Below, one piece after another: positions 37,591-50,000 of a stretch of 64,000 bases of DNA (its first letter is position 1; every line of letters begins with the position of its first letter). A program made the position numbers and the translations under genes. The notes under the pieces were generated by a model. It ran no database searches and was not told the origin of the DNA. It saw nothing but the letters and a program-made list of their open reading frames with translations. The DNA is from Solen grandis (Eukaryota; Mollusca; Bivalvia; Adapedonta; Solenidae), in the NCBI GenBank assembly GCA_021229015.1, contig CM037778.1:13235294-13299293 (forward strand). Reading direction: 5' to 3'.

Positions 37591-40500
37591 AACCATATAC
37601 CAATACACCAGAAACCCTAAAAAATACACCTGAAACGCTATAGTTACACAAGCAACCGTATAGTAACACCTGAAGCCCTACAGTTACACAAGAAACTCTA
37701 TAGTTATATAGTGAATCAGGACCTATAGTTACACCAGGACCATATAGTTACACCAGCAACCCTTTACTTACACCAGCAATCCTATTGTTACACCAGGAAC
37801 CATATAGTTACACTTGGACCCTATAGTTTCACCAGTAACCCTAATGTTACACCAGCAACCCTTTATTTACACCAGCATCTTATATTAACACTAGGAACCC
37901 TTTAGTTACACCAGCAGCACTATAGTTACACCAGGAGCCCTATAAAAAGACCAAGAACCCTATAGTTACACCAGGAGCCCTATAAAAAGACCAAGAACCC
38001 TATAGTTACACCAGAAACCCTATAGTAACACTAGGAACCCTATATTTACACCAGCAACCCTATAATTACACTAGCAACCCAATAGTTACACTAGACCCCC
38101 TATAGTTACACCAGCAACCCTATAAATACACCAGGAACCATATGGTCACACAAGGACCCTATAGTTACACCAGTGACCCTATAGTTACACCAGGAACCCA
38201 CAGTTACACCAGAATCCTTATGTTACACCAGGAACCCTATAGTTACACCAGGAACCCTATAGTTACACCAGAACCCTATAGTTACACCAGGAACCCTACA
38301 GTTACACCAGGACCCTACAGTTACACCAGAATCCTATTGTTACACCAGGAACCCACAGTTACACCAGAATCCTATTGTTACACCAGGAACCCTACAGTTA
38401 CACCAGGACCCTATAGTTACACCAGGACCCTATAGTTACACCAGGAACCCACAGTTACACCAGAATCCTATTGTTACACCAGGAACCCACAGTTACACCA
38501 GAATCCTATTGTTACACCAGGAACCCTACAGTTACCAGGAACCCACAGTTACACCAGAATCCTATTGTTACACCAGGAACCCACAGTTACACCAGAATCC
38601 TTTTGTTACACCAGGAACCCTACAGTTACCAGGAACCCACAGTTACACCAGAATCCTACTGTTACATCAGGAACCCTACAGTTACCAGGAAGCCACAGTT
38701 ACACCAGGAACCCTACAGTTACATCAGTAACCCTATAATTACACCAGGAACCCTACAGTTACACCAGGATCACTACAGTTATACCAGGATCCCTACAGTT
38801 ACATCAGGACCCTACAGTTACACCAGGAACCCTACAGTTACACCAGGAACCCTACAGTTACACCAGGATCCCTACAGTTACACCAGGATCCCTACAGTTA
38901 CATCAGGATCCCCACAGTTACACCAGGATCCCTACAGTTACACCAGGAACCCTACAGTTACACCAGGAATCCTAATTTACACAGGAACCCTACAGTTTAC
39001 ACCAGGACCCACAGTTACACCAGGACCCTAAGTTACATCAGGAACCCTACAGTTACACCAGAATCTATCGTTATACCAGGATCCCTACAGTTACACCAGG
39101 ATCCTAATGTTACACCAGGACCCTACAGTTTACCAGGAACCCTACAGTTACACCAGAACCTTATGTTACCAGGATCCCTACAGTTACACCAGAACCTATG
39201 TTAACCAGGAAATCCCTACAGTTACACAGGACCCACAGTTACACCAGAATCCTACTGTTACATCAGTAACCCTAAAGTTACCAGGAACCACAGTTACACC
39301 AGGAACCCTACAGTTACACAGGAACCCTACAGTTACATCGGGAAATCCTACGTTACACCAGGATCCTACATTTATCAGTATCCCTATAATTACACAGGAA
39401 CCCTACAGTTGAACCAGGAATCCCTACAGTTACACCAGGAACCCTACAGTTACACATCAGACCCTACAATTACACCAGGAACCCTACAGTTACACCAGGT
39501 CACACCAGTTACATCAGGAACCCTACAGTTACATCAGGATCCCTACAGTTACACCAGGAACCCTACAGTTACATCAGTAACCCTACAATTACACCAGGAA
39601 CCCTACAGTTACACCAGGATCCCTACAGTTACACCAGGAACCCTACAGTTACACCAGGATCCCTACAGTTACACCAGGATCCCTACAGTTACACCAGGAT
39701 CCCTACAGTTACACCAGGAACCCTACAGTTACACCAGGAACCCTACAGTTATACCAGGATCCCTACAGTTACACCAGGATCCCTACAGTTACACCAGGAT
39801 CCCTACAGTTACACAAGGATCCCTATAGTTACACCAGCAACCCTTTAGCTACACCAGGAATCCTATAGCTACACCAGGAATCCTATAGTTACACCAGCAA
39901 CCCTATAGTTACACCAGTAATCCTATAGTTACACCAGCAACCCTATAGTTACACCAGGAACCCTATAGTTACACCAGGAAACCCTTACAATTTCATCAGG
40001 ACCCTTAATTACACCAGGACCCTACAGTTACATCAGTAACCTTATATTACACCAGGAACCCTAAAATAACCAGGAACCCTACAATTACACAGGAACCCTA
40101 CAGTTACATCAGGAATCCACTTACAACCAGGGAACCCTACAGTTACACCAGAAACCCTTGAGTTACACCAGGAACCCTATAGTAACGCTAGGACCCTATA
40201 TTTACACCAGAAACCCTATAGTAACACCAGGAACCATATGGTCACACCAGGACCCTATAGTTTACACCAGCAACCCTATTACTAACACCAGGAACCTAAT
40301 TTACACAAAGAATCCTATAGTTACACCAGCAACCCTATAGTTACACCAGGAAACCTACAGTTACACCAGCAACCTAAAGTTACACCAGGACCCTAGTTAC
40401 TACAGGAACCACAGTTAACCAGAACCCTAAAGTTACACAGACCAAGAACACCCTATAGATAACACAACCTAGTAACCCACCATTACCCCAAAAGGACACA

Positions 40501-40600
40501 ACCTTAAGTTATACCAGGAACCCTACAGTTACACCAGGAACCCTACAGTTACACCAGGAACCCTACAGTTACACCAGGATCAGGAACCCTACAATTACAA
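37591..40600 (+). repeat. 3-kb minisatellite, 19-20-bp unit (about 150 copies)
   Basis: The consensus unit is AACCCTACAGTTACACCAGG, with 19-bp variants. Near 39601-39820 the array is almost perfectly periodic, three units per 60 bases. The outer thirds (37591-38280 and about 39820-39990) mostly carry CTATAG and CAGCAACC variants and are more diverged, whereas the core (about 38300-39820) carries CTACAG. Around 38320-38700 a 38-bp higher-order unit appears (CAGAATCCTATT alternating with CAGGAACCCACA). Many core units contain GGATCC. No gene is involved. Confidence 0.97.
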
Positions 40601-41544
40601 AAAAAACTACTATTTCATCACTACGGTTATATTTTTCCGTTTGTTCGACTTTTTCTGTCAATGAAATAGCGCTTTTTATTACAAGTTCAAATAATAAATT
40701 CCTATTTCAGGTAAATGAAAGTAATTTTTGAACGATTACATGAGCCGAGTCTTCCTTTCGTCGACTTCAAAGGTGCCGCTGTTGCCTACGGGACAAAAGT
40801 GAAACAAACAGTAAACTTTTTATGTTGTTGTTGTTGCTTAATATGGAACTTAATCCTGAGCTTGACTTCACCTCGCTTGGGTTAAATTCCATATTTTCTT
40901 TACCATAAGTTATATATAAACCCTGCAATAACATCAGGTACATTGATTAAAAATCCGTGTTGTATCGGTTATGTGTTTATCAACTATATACATCCTATCA
41001 AAGTTGTGTATAGGATGTAATAGTTAGAACCTGGGTTTTATAACATTGGTCAGTCTCGATGTTATCAATGTAAGGGTCATTACTTTGAAAACCGGTCACG
41101 ACCGTCCGAAGACTTTCCCCTCTTGTAACTCAGAAATGAGTGACCACAGCATTATAAGGGATAAATGGGAAAACTGCATATTCCTTGCATATTATTTCTA
41201 CCACCACTTAACATATGACTCCAACCTTACAATTTGTTCGCCGATCTGACAAAAATTTCAAAATACGAAATTATATTTCTATGCTAGCGAAATTGCGAGC
41301 TATTTGCATCTGTTACACATTGCTCGTATTTATAATATTCAAAAATATATCTTTATTACACTTATCCTTTCATTATATATTCTTCATTCTTTATTTTCCT
41401 GATATCACAATTTGATTAAAATAAAAAAAAGGGAGGAATAGCCTTTAAATCATGTCAACAGAATCGCTGCTAGGATCTGAAATAAATCTACCCGCCCAAA
41501 CTGGCTGAATTTATCGTTATCGTAATAACTATATCAAACATGTA
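40601..41544. other. No feature recognised
   Basis: AT-rich spacer after the minisatellite. Confidence 0.65.
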
Positions 41545-41800
41545 CCGTCCCCGGTGGCCGAGTAGTTAAAGCGTCCGCCTCGGGAGCTGGAGGTCGTGGG
41601 TTTGATCCCAGGCTATGTGTTAGATGATCATATCCCCCTGATATATAGCCGTGACAAGAAACAGGCGATAAAGGCTCTGAGCGGATTTGGCGCCATGGTA
41701 ACAAGCAGTGCTGGGGAAGCTTCCAACACCCGGCGGAGTGGATTCAACCTGCTATGGCAGATCACCACTGTAGCCCCGTTAAGTGGATATACATTTTATT
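41545..41800 (+). mobile_element. SINE with the common tRNA head but a different tail
   Basis: The head CCGTCCCCGGTGGCCGAGTA and GGTCGTGGGTTTGATCCC is that of the SINEs at 7 and 58 kb. From about 41635 the sequence is unlike them (GACAAGAAACAGGCGATAAA, GATTTGGCGCCATGGTAACA, CACCCGGCGGAGTGGATTCA). Confidence 0.6.
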
Positions 41801-41879
41801 TTGTTAAATCGAATCTGCAATACGTTATGGAAAAGAAAGATATCGTACATAAAAATCAATTCCTGTAGTATCTTATCTA

Positions 41880-42480
41880 ATATAATGCGTTCAGCGACTG
41901 ATCATAAAGCGTAAGAGCGGTTCAAGGTTGCAAAATAATACATCAAGGAAATGTTGAGGTAAAGAATGAGAAGAAAAAGCTAGTCAATATGGGGAATTGT
42001 AAATATTCCTGAAGGCTTTTGTCAATACATACAGGAAAATAGCATCGCTAAATCCAGAAAGTGGAGGCAATGTACACAAACAGTATTTAATTACTTGACC
42101 TAACAACTCAAAGGACAAACAATAATAACCCATTACTGAAATAAAATCAATATAACTATCATGTCGTTAACATCAATGACAAGTCCGTTCAAGGGAATAT
42201 AACTTGTAATCTTTCAAACAGTGTGTCTGACCCTCAAACCAGATTAAAAAAAAAGAGGGAAATGATTTTCAGAAGACTGTGTCCTCCGGTCAGGTTGATT
42301 GTCAGTTACTTGTCTCAGTGTAATACATTTGTCACGACCAATCTGCCTCCCCGTACAAATATGTCGTATATCGTCTTCAAATAACCGTCCGTATCGTTGG
42401 CCCTGTCAGATGTAATGCGTTCCCTCTGGAAGATCATCAGGGAAACTGCTCTAATGCCCTTTGCTAGGGTAATCTTAACT
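41880..42480 (+). repeat. Weak fourth match to the duplicated block, copy D
   Basis: GGGGAATTGTAAATATTCCT (about 41991) matches GGGAACTGTAAATATTTCT in copy A (about 19624). This is followed in order by segments resembling A up to the GTGTCC.CCGGTC stretch (42279 against about 19926). It is partial and strongly diverged. Confidence 0.5.
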
Positions 42481-43689
42481 ATTCATAGCTTTCGTTTAAA
42501 ATCAATTGAACGAAAATGAAAAATCGAAAGTGTTGAGATTATTTATCATACACATGAATCATGTGTTATATTCATTAAGAATTAAAATTTTAATAACCTA
42601 AAATCATTGAAAAGCAGCACATGGAACGGTTGTTTAACCGCCTACCTAGCAAAGAGTCTTAAAATCAGAAGTTGGTTGTGCCAGATAGAGCCATTACCTT
42701 TGATTAATATATTGCAAATCGTACATTAATTTTGAAGACATAAAAGCTTATTTCAAAAGAGGGCTGATATTATTTCAGGACATTGGCCCTGACATAGCAT
42801 CGCTAGGGGAAATGACGGGAAGCAATGTGCTGTCATTTGAATATTGATATTTGAATAAAGTGTTATGGACCTCTAGTGGCCAGAGATTTGCAGGAATGTG
42901 GGCGAGAATGTTAGGTTTTTGTCTTTTTGATGAATCTGGAACTGATGGAAAGGCTGTATTATAGGAAAAGAAACAAAATTGTAACCCTTTGGAAATTCTC
43001 TACAGACCTGATCTCGCGCTATGCGTATCTCTGTATTCACTCAGTATAAAAGAAATTGAGAGCATTTGTCATTTATCTAACCCAAAAAACTACCAAGTGG
43101 CATGAAAAGATGGGCTGGGTCGATTACAAATACACTCGAGATATAGTGTGCAAAAACTGAAACTACTATGATTGCTTAATATGGAAATATGTAAAGTTAA
43201 AAATGCACACATTTTTTTTTTTTATTATTTGGAACAGAGTGCAGCTAACCGCCTTTGTTTAAGTTTCGATTTAATTCATCAAACCCTTCTAAAGGAATCA
43301 CGCTTATAAGAACAGCCTCATGCATGTGTAAAGTTTATGTTCCATCACTTCTTACTGGAGAGGTCAGATGGAAATGACATCTAAATATAAATTAAGATGT
43401 TATTCATATACTCCAGAAGATCACTGACCTATGTGGACATACAATATTTGATGTTGACATGTTTATTCAAGTATAACAAAATATAGAGGCAATCTCGAAT
43501 GCAAATTACATGTACTTATTCATGTAAAGTGTGCAGAAATATCTACTACCAGCATTCGAAAGACGTAGAATATAGATAAGTATATAAAAACACACATACG
43601 AATACAAACTTTACAAAAAAAAAAAAATATAAATATTTCACACAAAAATTTACGGACAACCACTCGATTCTCAAATGAAATTATCCCAA
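42481..43689. other. No feature recognised
   Basis: AT-rich spacer before the LINE relic. The expected LINE endonuclease sequence is not visible. Confidence 0.6.
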
Positions 43690-45545
43690 ATGAAACTCGT
43701 TATTCGGCCCAGGAACCCATAATGGTTTACAACAAAAGTAGCAAAAACCGTCACCGCAAAAGAGCATACTACAAAGCAAGACTTACTAATACCGAAAATA
43801 TCTGGATGAATTTTAGACATCTAACATCTAACAAATAATACAAATACTCAAATTCGCCTAGCAAAATCAAATTATTTTAAATCGAAGGCATAAAAACTAA
43901 AGTCACAAAGTAATACTTCAAAAGGTTGGTGGCACTGTTTAAAATCATTCTTAAACCTCAAACAATCCTACGTCTCTAATTGGATAACTCAGCAATATAT
44001 GATGACGTATGCAACAATATTTGATGACGTATGTAACAATATATGATGACGTATGTAAAGCAAATATACTGAACAATTACTTTATTGAACTAGCTATAAG
44101 ACGAATCAGATTCTCCCAATCTACAGAAACCAATATATTTTCTCAATCTGTGTTGTACTCACTTGACTTTAATCAAGTTGTTGATGTTTTAAAGTCATTA
44201 TCGCTGGGAAAAGCATCAGGTCCTGATACAATTAACAATAGAACATTACACGAAACTGCAACCGAACTATCTCAACCTCTGATTTATTTAATTTTTCATT
44301 AACTACTTAACATTGCCATGATGCATGGAAAGAAACCTATATTACACCGATTTTCAAAGGTGAAGATACTTCATTGCTGTGTAAGTATCGGCCCATATCA
44401 CTTCTCAGTTCATTTGGCAAAGCTTTTGAAAGACTTATTTTTATCACTTTTTAATCATCTACGATATAACAGTTTTGTAACCCCTTGTCAATCTGGATTT
44501 ATTCTTGGAGATTCCCGGAGATTCAACAGTTAATCAACTTACCTATCTAGGCAAAGGAGTAGGGGCAATTTTTGTGGTATTAGTAAACCTTTTGATAGGG
44601 TATGGCACAGAGGACTTCTGCATGAACTTCAAATGTATGGCTATCCGGGTCTTTACATGAATGGTTCTCAAGTTACTTGCCTTCAAGAAAACAATGTTAT
44701 AAGTCAAACTGGTCAAAGCTGGAGTTCCCCACGGTTCTATACTTGGACCGGTACTCAACTTACATTAATGATAGTCACTTTTATAGATTCTAGCATTCGT
44801 CTCATTGCTGACGATACAAGTCTCTTTTTTTTAACTGTAAACGAGCCTCCTATTACAGCAGACACTCTAAATTCACATATATTCAAAATAAATGACTGGG
44901 CTAAAAATGATTGGTTAACTTCAACCCAAGAAAGACCTTGCTTATATCTCGTAAATCTTAACTCTTTAAACCATCCACATGTATACATGCAAGATGAGGT
45001 CATACAAGAAGTCAAGCACCACAAACATTTTAGTCTTTATTTTTAAATGATCTCACTTGGAATAAACATATTAAATATATTTTGTCTAAAGCCTACATGT
45101 AAGTAAACATCCTTCATTCCCTTAAATCTAATTTAGATCTTCGCTCTCTCGAAATAGCAAACATATCTTTTATACGTCCATTTTTAGATTTTTAATAACT
45201 GTACAGCACATGTAAAAAACTAATAAGAAAAGATGCATTACGAAGCCGCTAGAATTGTAACTGGGGCTACTAAACTAGTTTCTATAAATAAACTGATAAT
45301 AGAAGTAGGAAACTAGATGTAAACTCATGCTTATATCATTTTATAAAATGAAAAACGGACTTACCCAACAGAATTTGCCTTCCCTATGTCCTCCAGAAAT
45401 TGACACGAGCTGATGCAATCTTCGTAATGCGTGCAATATTAATGTATCTCGTTCCAAACAAACTTGTTCTACGACTCGTTTATTCCTTCCAGAAATTTCA
45501 ATGGCTGAAAACGCAATCTCTGTACTACGGAAGCGTGTTAGCGCC
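43690..45545 (+). pseudogene. Decayed non-LTR retrotransposon (LINE) reverse transcriptase
   Basis: Translating between frames recovers a reverse transcriptase in order. A basic linker (NRHRKRAYYKARLTN) lies near 43760. LGKASGPDTI, the N-terminal RT motif, is near 44207. TPIFKGED and YRPISLLSSFGKAFERLIF lie around 44340-44440, and SGFILGDS near 44490. Motif A is FCGISKPFDRVWH near 44570, GVPHGSILGPVL is near 44720, and catalytic motif C IADDTSLF is near 44810. C-terminal segments such as INDWAKNDW and HKHFSLYF follow. Many frameshifts and stops separate these pieces. The usual motif A aspartate (CDISKAFD) reads Gly here, so the copy is dead. No endonuclease domain is visible, so it is 5'-truncated. 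The motifs fit jockey/CR1-like LINEs; the clade was not determined. Confidence 0.88.
43993..44058 (+). repeat. Three tandem 22-bp copies inside the LINE relic
   Basis: The unit CAATATATGATGACGTATG plus three bases repeats three times with few changes. The LINE ancestor would be expected to have this segment once (reading like AIYDDV), so it expanded after insertion. Confidence 0.75.
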
Positions 45546-45580
45546 ACATTAACACTGATTATTTTTTGACACTTTCATCA

Positions 45581-45624
45581 GTAAAATTTACAATTTGATC
45601 TGTAAATTTTACAGTTTAAACTGT
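45581..45624. repeat. Two adjacent palindromes after the LINE relic
   Basis: GTAAAATTTACA (45581-45592) and its inverse TGTAAATTTTAC (45601-45612) are followed by the self-complementary ACAGTTTAAACTGT (45611-45624). Confidence 0.85.
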
Positions 45625-47879
45625 ACATCACTTGTGTCGATTTTAAATTGCCGAAATTAGAAAAAAAATATAATAAGTGTCAGTGTGGCACTAAACGCAT
45701 CCGTACGGAAGACTGAATATTGTAAAGTTCTACATATTCTTAACTTTACAGGAGACGCACAAAGTATTGTAGTTTTTTAAGTTTGGATCAAAATCATATT
45801 TATCAGAAAACATGTATATTGAAGTGAAAAGTTGAAGAAAATAGATATAGAAAGAAAAAATGCTAAGAAATTTATTTTAATGTTAAATAACTGCCTTGCA
45901 TTTAGATTTTTTTTTTTTAAGAAAAGGGCACTATTTACATTAGTGCTGCTAAAATTAGGCTTGCATTAAGCATTACTACAGACATACTTAAACGTTATTC
46001 AGTTAATTTCATTTTTATTTTAAGTGTATACCATAGTAAGAGACAAAGGGAGAATGTGTGATGTAAATATATCTATTGACTTGTCTGTCAGTGTACAAAG
46101 CTCCGAGCAACCAGACCATATCTGAAAGTATGATATTTGCTGTAAGCATCAGAGAGCGCTAATTGACTTCAAGACTTACAATTCCATCAAACCATAAATA
46201 TCCTGCCATTAATATTGCGCCTCCTGTGCAATTTACTTAATTCGTTAAAAATTCAAGAGAGGAATCGAACTTTAAATTATACGTGATTACGTTCAGAATC
46301 TTCTGTGAAATGAGATTTCCCAAACCACTAAAATACCGTTTAAGTTTTGAAGCTCTGAGTATACCTCGTTTAAGTTTGTGTGATTCCATATTTCTTTAGA
46401 AATAGAATTTGGGCGTCTTACTCTTAACCTATCTGATAAAAAACACGATTTGTACATGTATTGCTAAGGTAATTTGGACGAACCAATGCACCAGTCAAAC
46501 TGTGATAAAGGTAATGAGTTTAACCTCATTTGTTTTTATTTATTTCTTCTGTAGTTCTTTTTGTGTGTGCATGTGCATGTGCATGTATTATATTTAAGGA
46601 TTTTCCTTTATTTGTAGGGAGGGAGTCCTTCAAACCAGCTACGTAAGGGTAAAAATAAATCAGGGCCTAATTGCACTTTTGGAGGATACTGCGTGAATTA
46701 AAAGATGCTGGGTAAAGAGAGAAAATAATGTTATTGCATCCATTTAAATTCAGCTAGGTCGTTGGACGACAATAATCTATATATACGGGCAGTTTCCTCT
46801 ATTCTGAATACTTGAAATTAAACCATCAATCTAGAGAAATGAACTTTACTGCCTGGCAAATACAATGTATGTTTATTTTTAGTATTTTAGCATTTGCCTA
46901 AAATTGAAAGCAGGATAACCATGCAGAATGTTCAATACTATACATATTCATATTTAAAAAAAAAACAATTTAGTTTTAATTATTAAAATGAACAAATAGT
47001 TGTGTTAGAGCTTTATTATTTATTTTATAGGTCAAAATGTTAAAAAAATACAACAGATGGAGTCCTTATTTTTTGCAAAACTGATATATGTCCTTAACGA
47101 CAGTATTGAGCTTAAGGACGTTTCAGCTTTTTATCACTGATTTTAGTTATGGATTTTTTTAATTCTCCTTTTTTAGTAGAATGTTAAAGGACACCCCAAA
47201 TTTTAAGAATCTTGTATTAAAAACATGATTAAAAGTATATTTGTCAAGTGTAGAGGGTCCAAAAAGTCACATTGTAAATAGTGATTTTTATGCAAATTTG
47301 GCTAAAATTGCAATAAAAATCAGATTTCGTTAAAAACAAACGTGGTGAGGTATACATTCTTTTACATTTACATTTATCAAGATTAATATATGTAATATTT
47401 CTTAGCTTTTGGGTAATTTTGTATATATTTTGGTCCAGACACATTGACATTTTTTGCTTGTAGTTTATTGACAATATTTTCACCTGTAATTAAAAAAACA
47501 CATTTTAAATTACAAATGTGACGATCGCTGGTGAATAACTATACTAAAAGTACTAAAATAAAAACTCACCTGGCTTAACGAGCGGTCAATGCTTGAAAAG
47601 TATGATTAAAACAAAATCCTATACTTTATATACGTAATATGTACAAATATATTAATTTTCCTTTTAGCCTACTTGGCTGAAATGATTGTTATAAAATATT
47701 ACTAACTAATTATAAATGAACAATAAAATTATCTGGGGTATATCTACCTCACCTACGAAAAAAAACGAACCTAACTTAGCAGCCAACGAAACCAAGACAA
47801 AAGCCTACCTAGCACCTTACCACGGAGCTACTAGGTGTAATACTATACAGCTTTGTATGCGACCTAAGCAAACTGGTGA
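45625..47879. other. No gene recognised
   Basis: AT-rich DNA with a short TGCATG repeat near 46566-46588. Confidence 0.65.
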
Positions 47880-48048
47880 CCTGCCTCCCGATCACCAAAG
47901 TGCATGGTATGGCTGAATCACCTTGGCTAGCTACCTTCAGATCCCCGAGGAGCGTGGTACAATAGTGTCGCCTAATACCTAGAGACCCTAACCTAACTGT
48001 ATATATACCAGGCTAGCTACCTCCCGATCACCGAAGTGCGTGGTACAG
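47880..48048 (+). repeat. Three dispersed copies of a ~36-bp motif
   Basis: Variants of GCTACCTCCCGATCACCGAA then GTGCGTGGTAC occur near 47880, 47930 and 48012. The surroundings are more GC-rich than their neighbours. Origin not recognised. Confidence 0.75.
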
Positions 48049-49271
48049 TAGCTAGGCAATAAATATAACACTTGCTGCTTCGAACTGTAGACCATGCACT
48101 TTAACCGTCTGCTTACGCAAGACTGAATGATTCTGAGGCAGCGCCTTATATACCTCAAAACCACGTGATTACTCACAGACAAATCCATTCCCAGGTCGAT
48201 TCCTTAATTAACCAAAATGAATAACCAAATGGGTGTTGGCTTACCATACATCGACAAATATACCTTATAATTAACATAATTAAACTAATTAATAGCGGAC
48301 GAAGCTCGCTTGCCGGCGACTCGCCCTACAGTATCGCTATTTGGATCAACATTTCAGAACACTATGGATTTTATTTTTTTTCGTCACAGACGTTTATCGT
48401 ATGAGCTGAGCCCTTTTGTTCACTAACTTAAAACGCGTTCTTCAAAGTCGGTAAAAAAAACAACGTCCGATTGGATACATTCGGGTGTTCGTCTGATTCA
48501 AATTTTGTTGTTAAGCTTTGCTTTTGCATTTGAACATTACAAATGTGATTCGTTATATGATTAACAAAAATAACTCAACTCACTTTCAACTTGAGAATTA
48601 GATTCCGGAATCCGTTCAAAGAGGCGCCATGACATCAACGCTATCATTCGGTTACGATTGCAACACTATTTTTCAATCGCACGTTTCGGACTTCACTGAT
48701 TTAACACATAATTCTACATGAAATATCACTTTATACGGTACCTTATATGCATAAAGTATATCTCAGAAAAAAAGTATCATGTGTGAAAACAAAAACATTT
48801 TTAATAATTATCTCGACCTTTCCATCAATTCTGTCTGAAATTAGAGTTTGCCCGCAATTTCTATCCAATCAGTGAGCCCGAAATTTCAAATTCCTGGTCG
48901 ATTTAATTTGTTATGAGTTCGGGATTTTGGGAGTCTTGTCTACTTAATTGAGATTTAACTGTTAAGAGTTTACGGAGATCTTCGCATGTCATTATTTCAA
49001 ATTATTCCCCGCCCTATTCACGTGATAGCCATATATGGCAGTGTTTACTACACCGATCCATACACAGGAGGTGTGCTTATCATTTAAATCCACACTGGCG
49101 CATGTTGGCGTCATTTGTAAACATTGAGTAAAGTTGCTTAAATAATCATGTTTATATACACATTAACATAAGAATGAAGAGCTTCGGAAATATTTTCGCA
49201 AAATGATGATTACCAGCTCAGTCCAAACGGACTCCTATGCTAAAATAAATATATTAAAATACAAAGATATT
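48049..49271. other. No gene recognised
   Basis: Mixed AT-rich DNA, somewhat more GC-rich near 48290-48340; no domain or element identified. Confidence 0.6.
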
Positions 49272-49501
49272 TTTGGTTTGTTTATTCTGTTTAACGTCCC
49301 ACCGACAGTATTTATTAAGTCTGTCTACTTGAGACGGATGCTGTCACACTGCACAGTATCACGTCGTAGACAGTTGGCATGGTACCACACCCAATCACAT
49401 TATCCTGACACCGGGCCAACCATTCCTGGAACTACCCTTATTATGCTGAGCGCCAAGCAAGGGAGCTACGTAGAACCAGTACCTATGTTTACGACTTTGG
49501 T
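49272..49501 (-). mobile_element. 5'-truncated SINE
   Basis: On the minus strand it contains GTACTGGTT...TAGCTCCCTTGCTTGGCGC, TGTCAGGATAATGTGATTGG and the AATACTGTCGGTGGGACG core. The tRNA head is absent. The piece CAGTCATTTGGAGACGAT is deleted. Confidence 0.85.
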
Positions 49502-49698
49502 TGAAATTGATATAACGTTCATAAACAATTTACAGATGTTTTAACTCGTTTGATTTGGTATTTCCAGGGTATTCCTAGCCTTGATATCTTCCGCTGACAG
49601 AGGCTATTCTATAGATCTACGATTATTATCCACATATTTCGTTCTTTCCTTAACGTCAATCAGTTGCTGTGTACTGATGTCTCAACTAATAAAAATAT

Positions 49699-49700
49699 AA

Positions 49701-49735
<35 letters not shown>

Positions 49736-49737
49736 AA
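49699..49737. repeat. (AAAT)n microsatellite
   Basis: Nine or more AAAT units close to the start of the pre-gap region. Confidence 0.95.
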
Positions 49738-49846
49738 AACAGTCATCAAATTAAATTTCCATGCTTCTTTATTGATTTCTGAAAAAGAAATGAGCCGACG
49801 GTGAAAAAACGCGCGAAATTTTATGTGTTACATCCATATTTGGAAA

Positions 49847-49977
49847 GCACGTGCACGTGTGTGAATACTTTAAACAACATGCTGACGTAACAATTTTATG
49901 GAGCCATCTCCTAATATAGCAGTGTGACGCAGTAATAGGGCGGGCAAACGCACGTGCACGTGTGTGAATACTTTAAA
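49847..49977 (+). repeat. 28-bp direct repeat, 103 bases apart, just before the gap
   Basis: GCACGTGCACGTGTGTGAAT plus ACTTTAAA occurs at 49847 and again at 49950. It contains overlapping CACGTG sites. Confidence 0.9.
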
Positions 49978-50000
49978 ACAGTAGACGCGAAATAAGTAAT

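Noticed and set aside
38142..39828. Open frames of 97-186 codons encoding a Pro/Thr/Tyr/Gln repeat protein
   Set aside because: They are a by-product of a stop-free 20-bp minisatellite read in all frames; there is no start context, splice signal or non-repeat domain.
37591..40600. CRISPR-like or telomere-like array
   Set aside because: Units are contiguous without unique spacers. The ACCCTA inside the unit is not tandem CCCTAA, so neither interpretation holds.
44543..45547. Minus-strand open frames over 44.5-45.5 kb
   Set aside because: Antisense shadows of the LINE reverse transcriptase relic.
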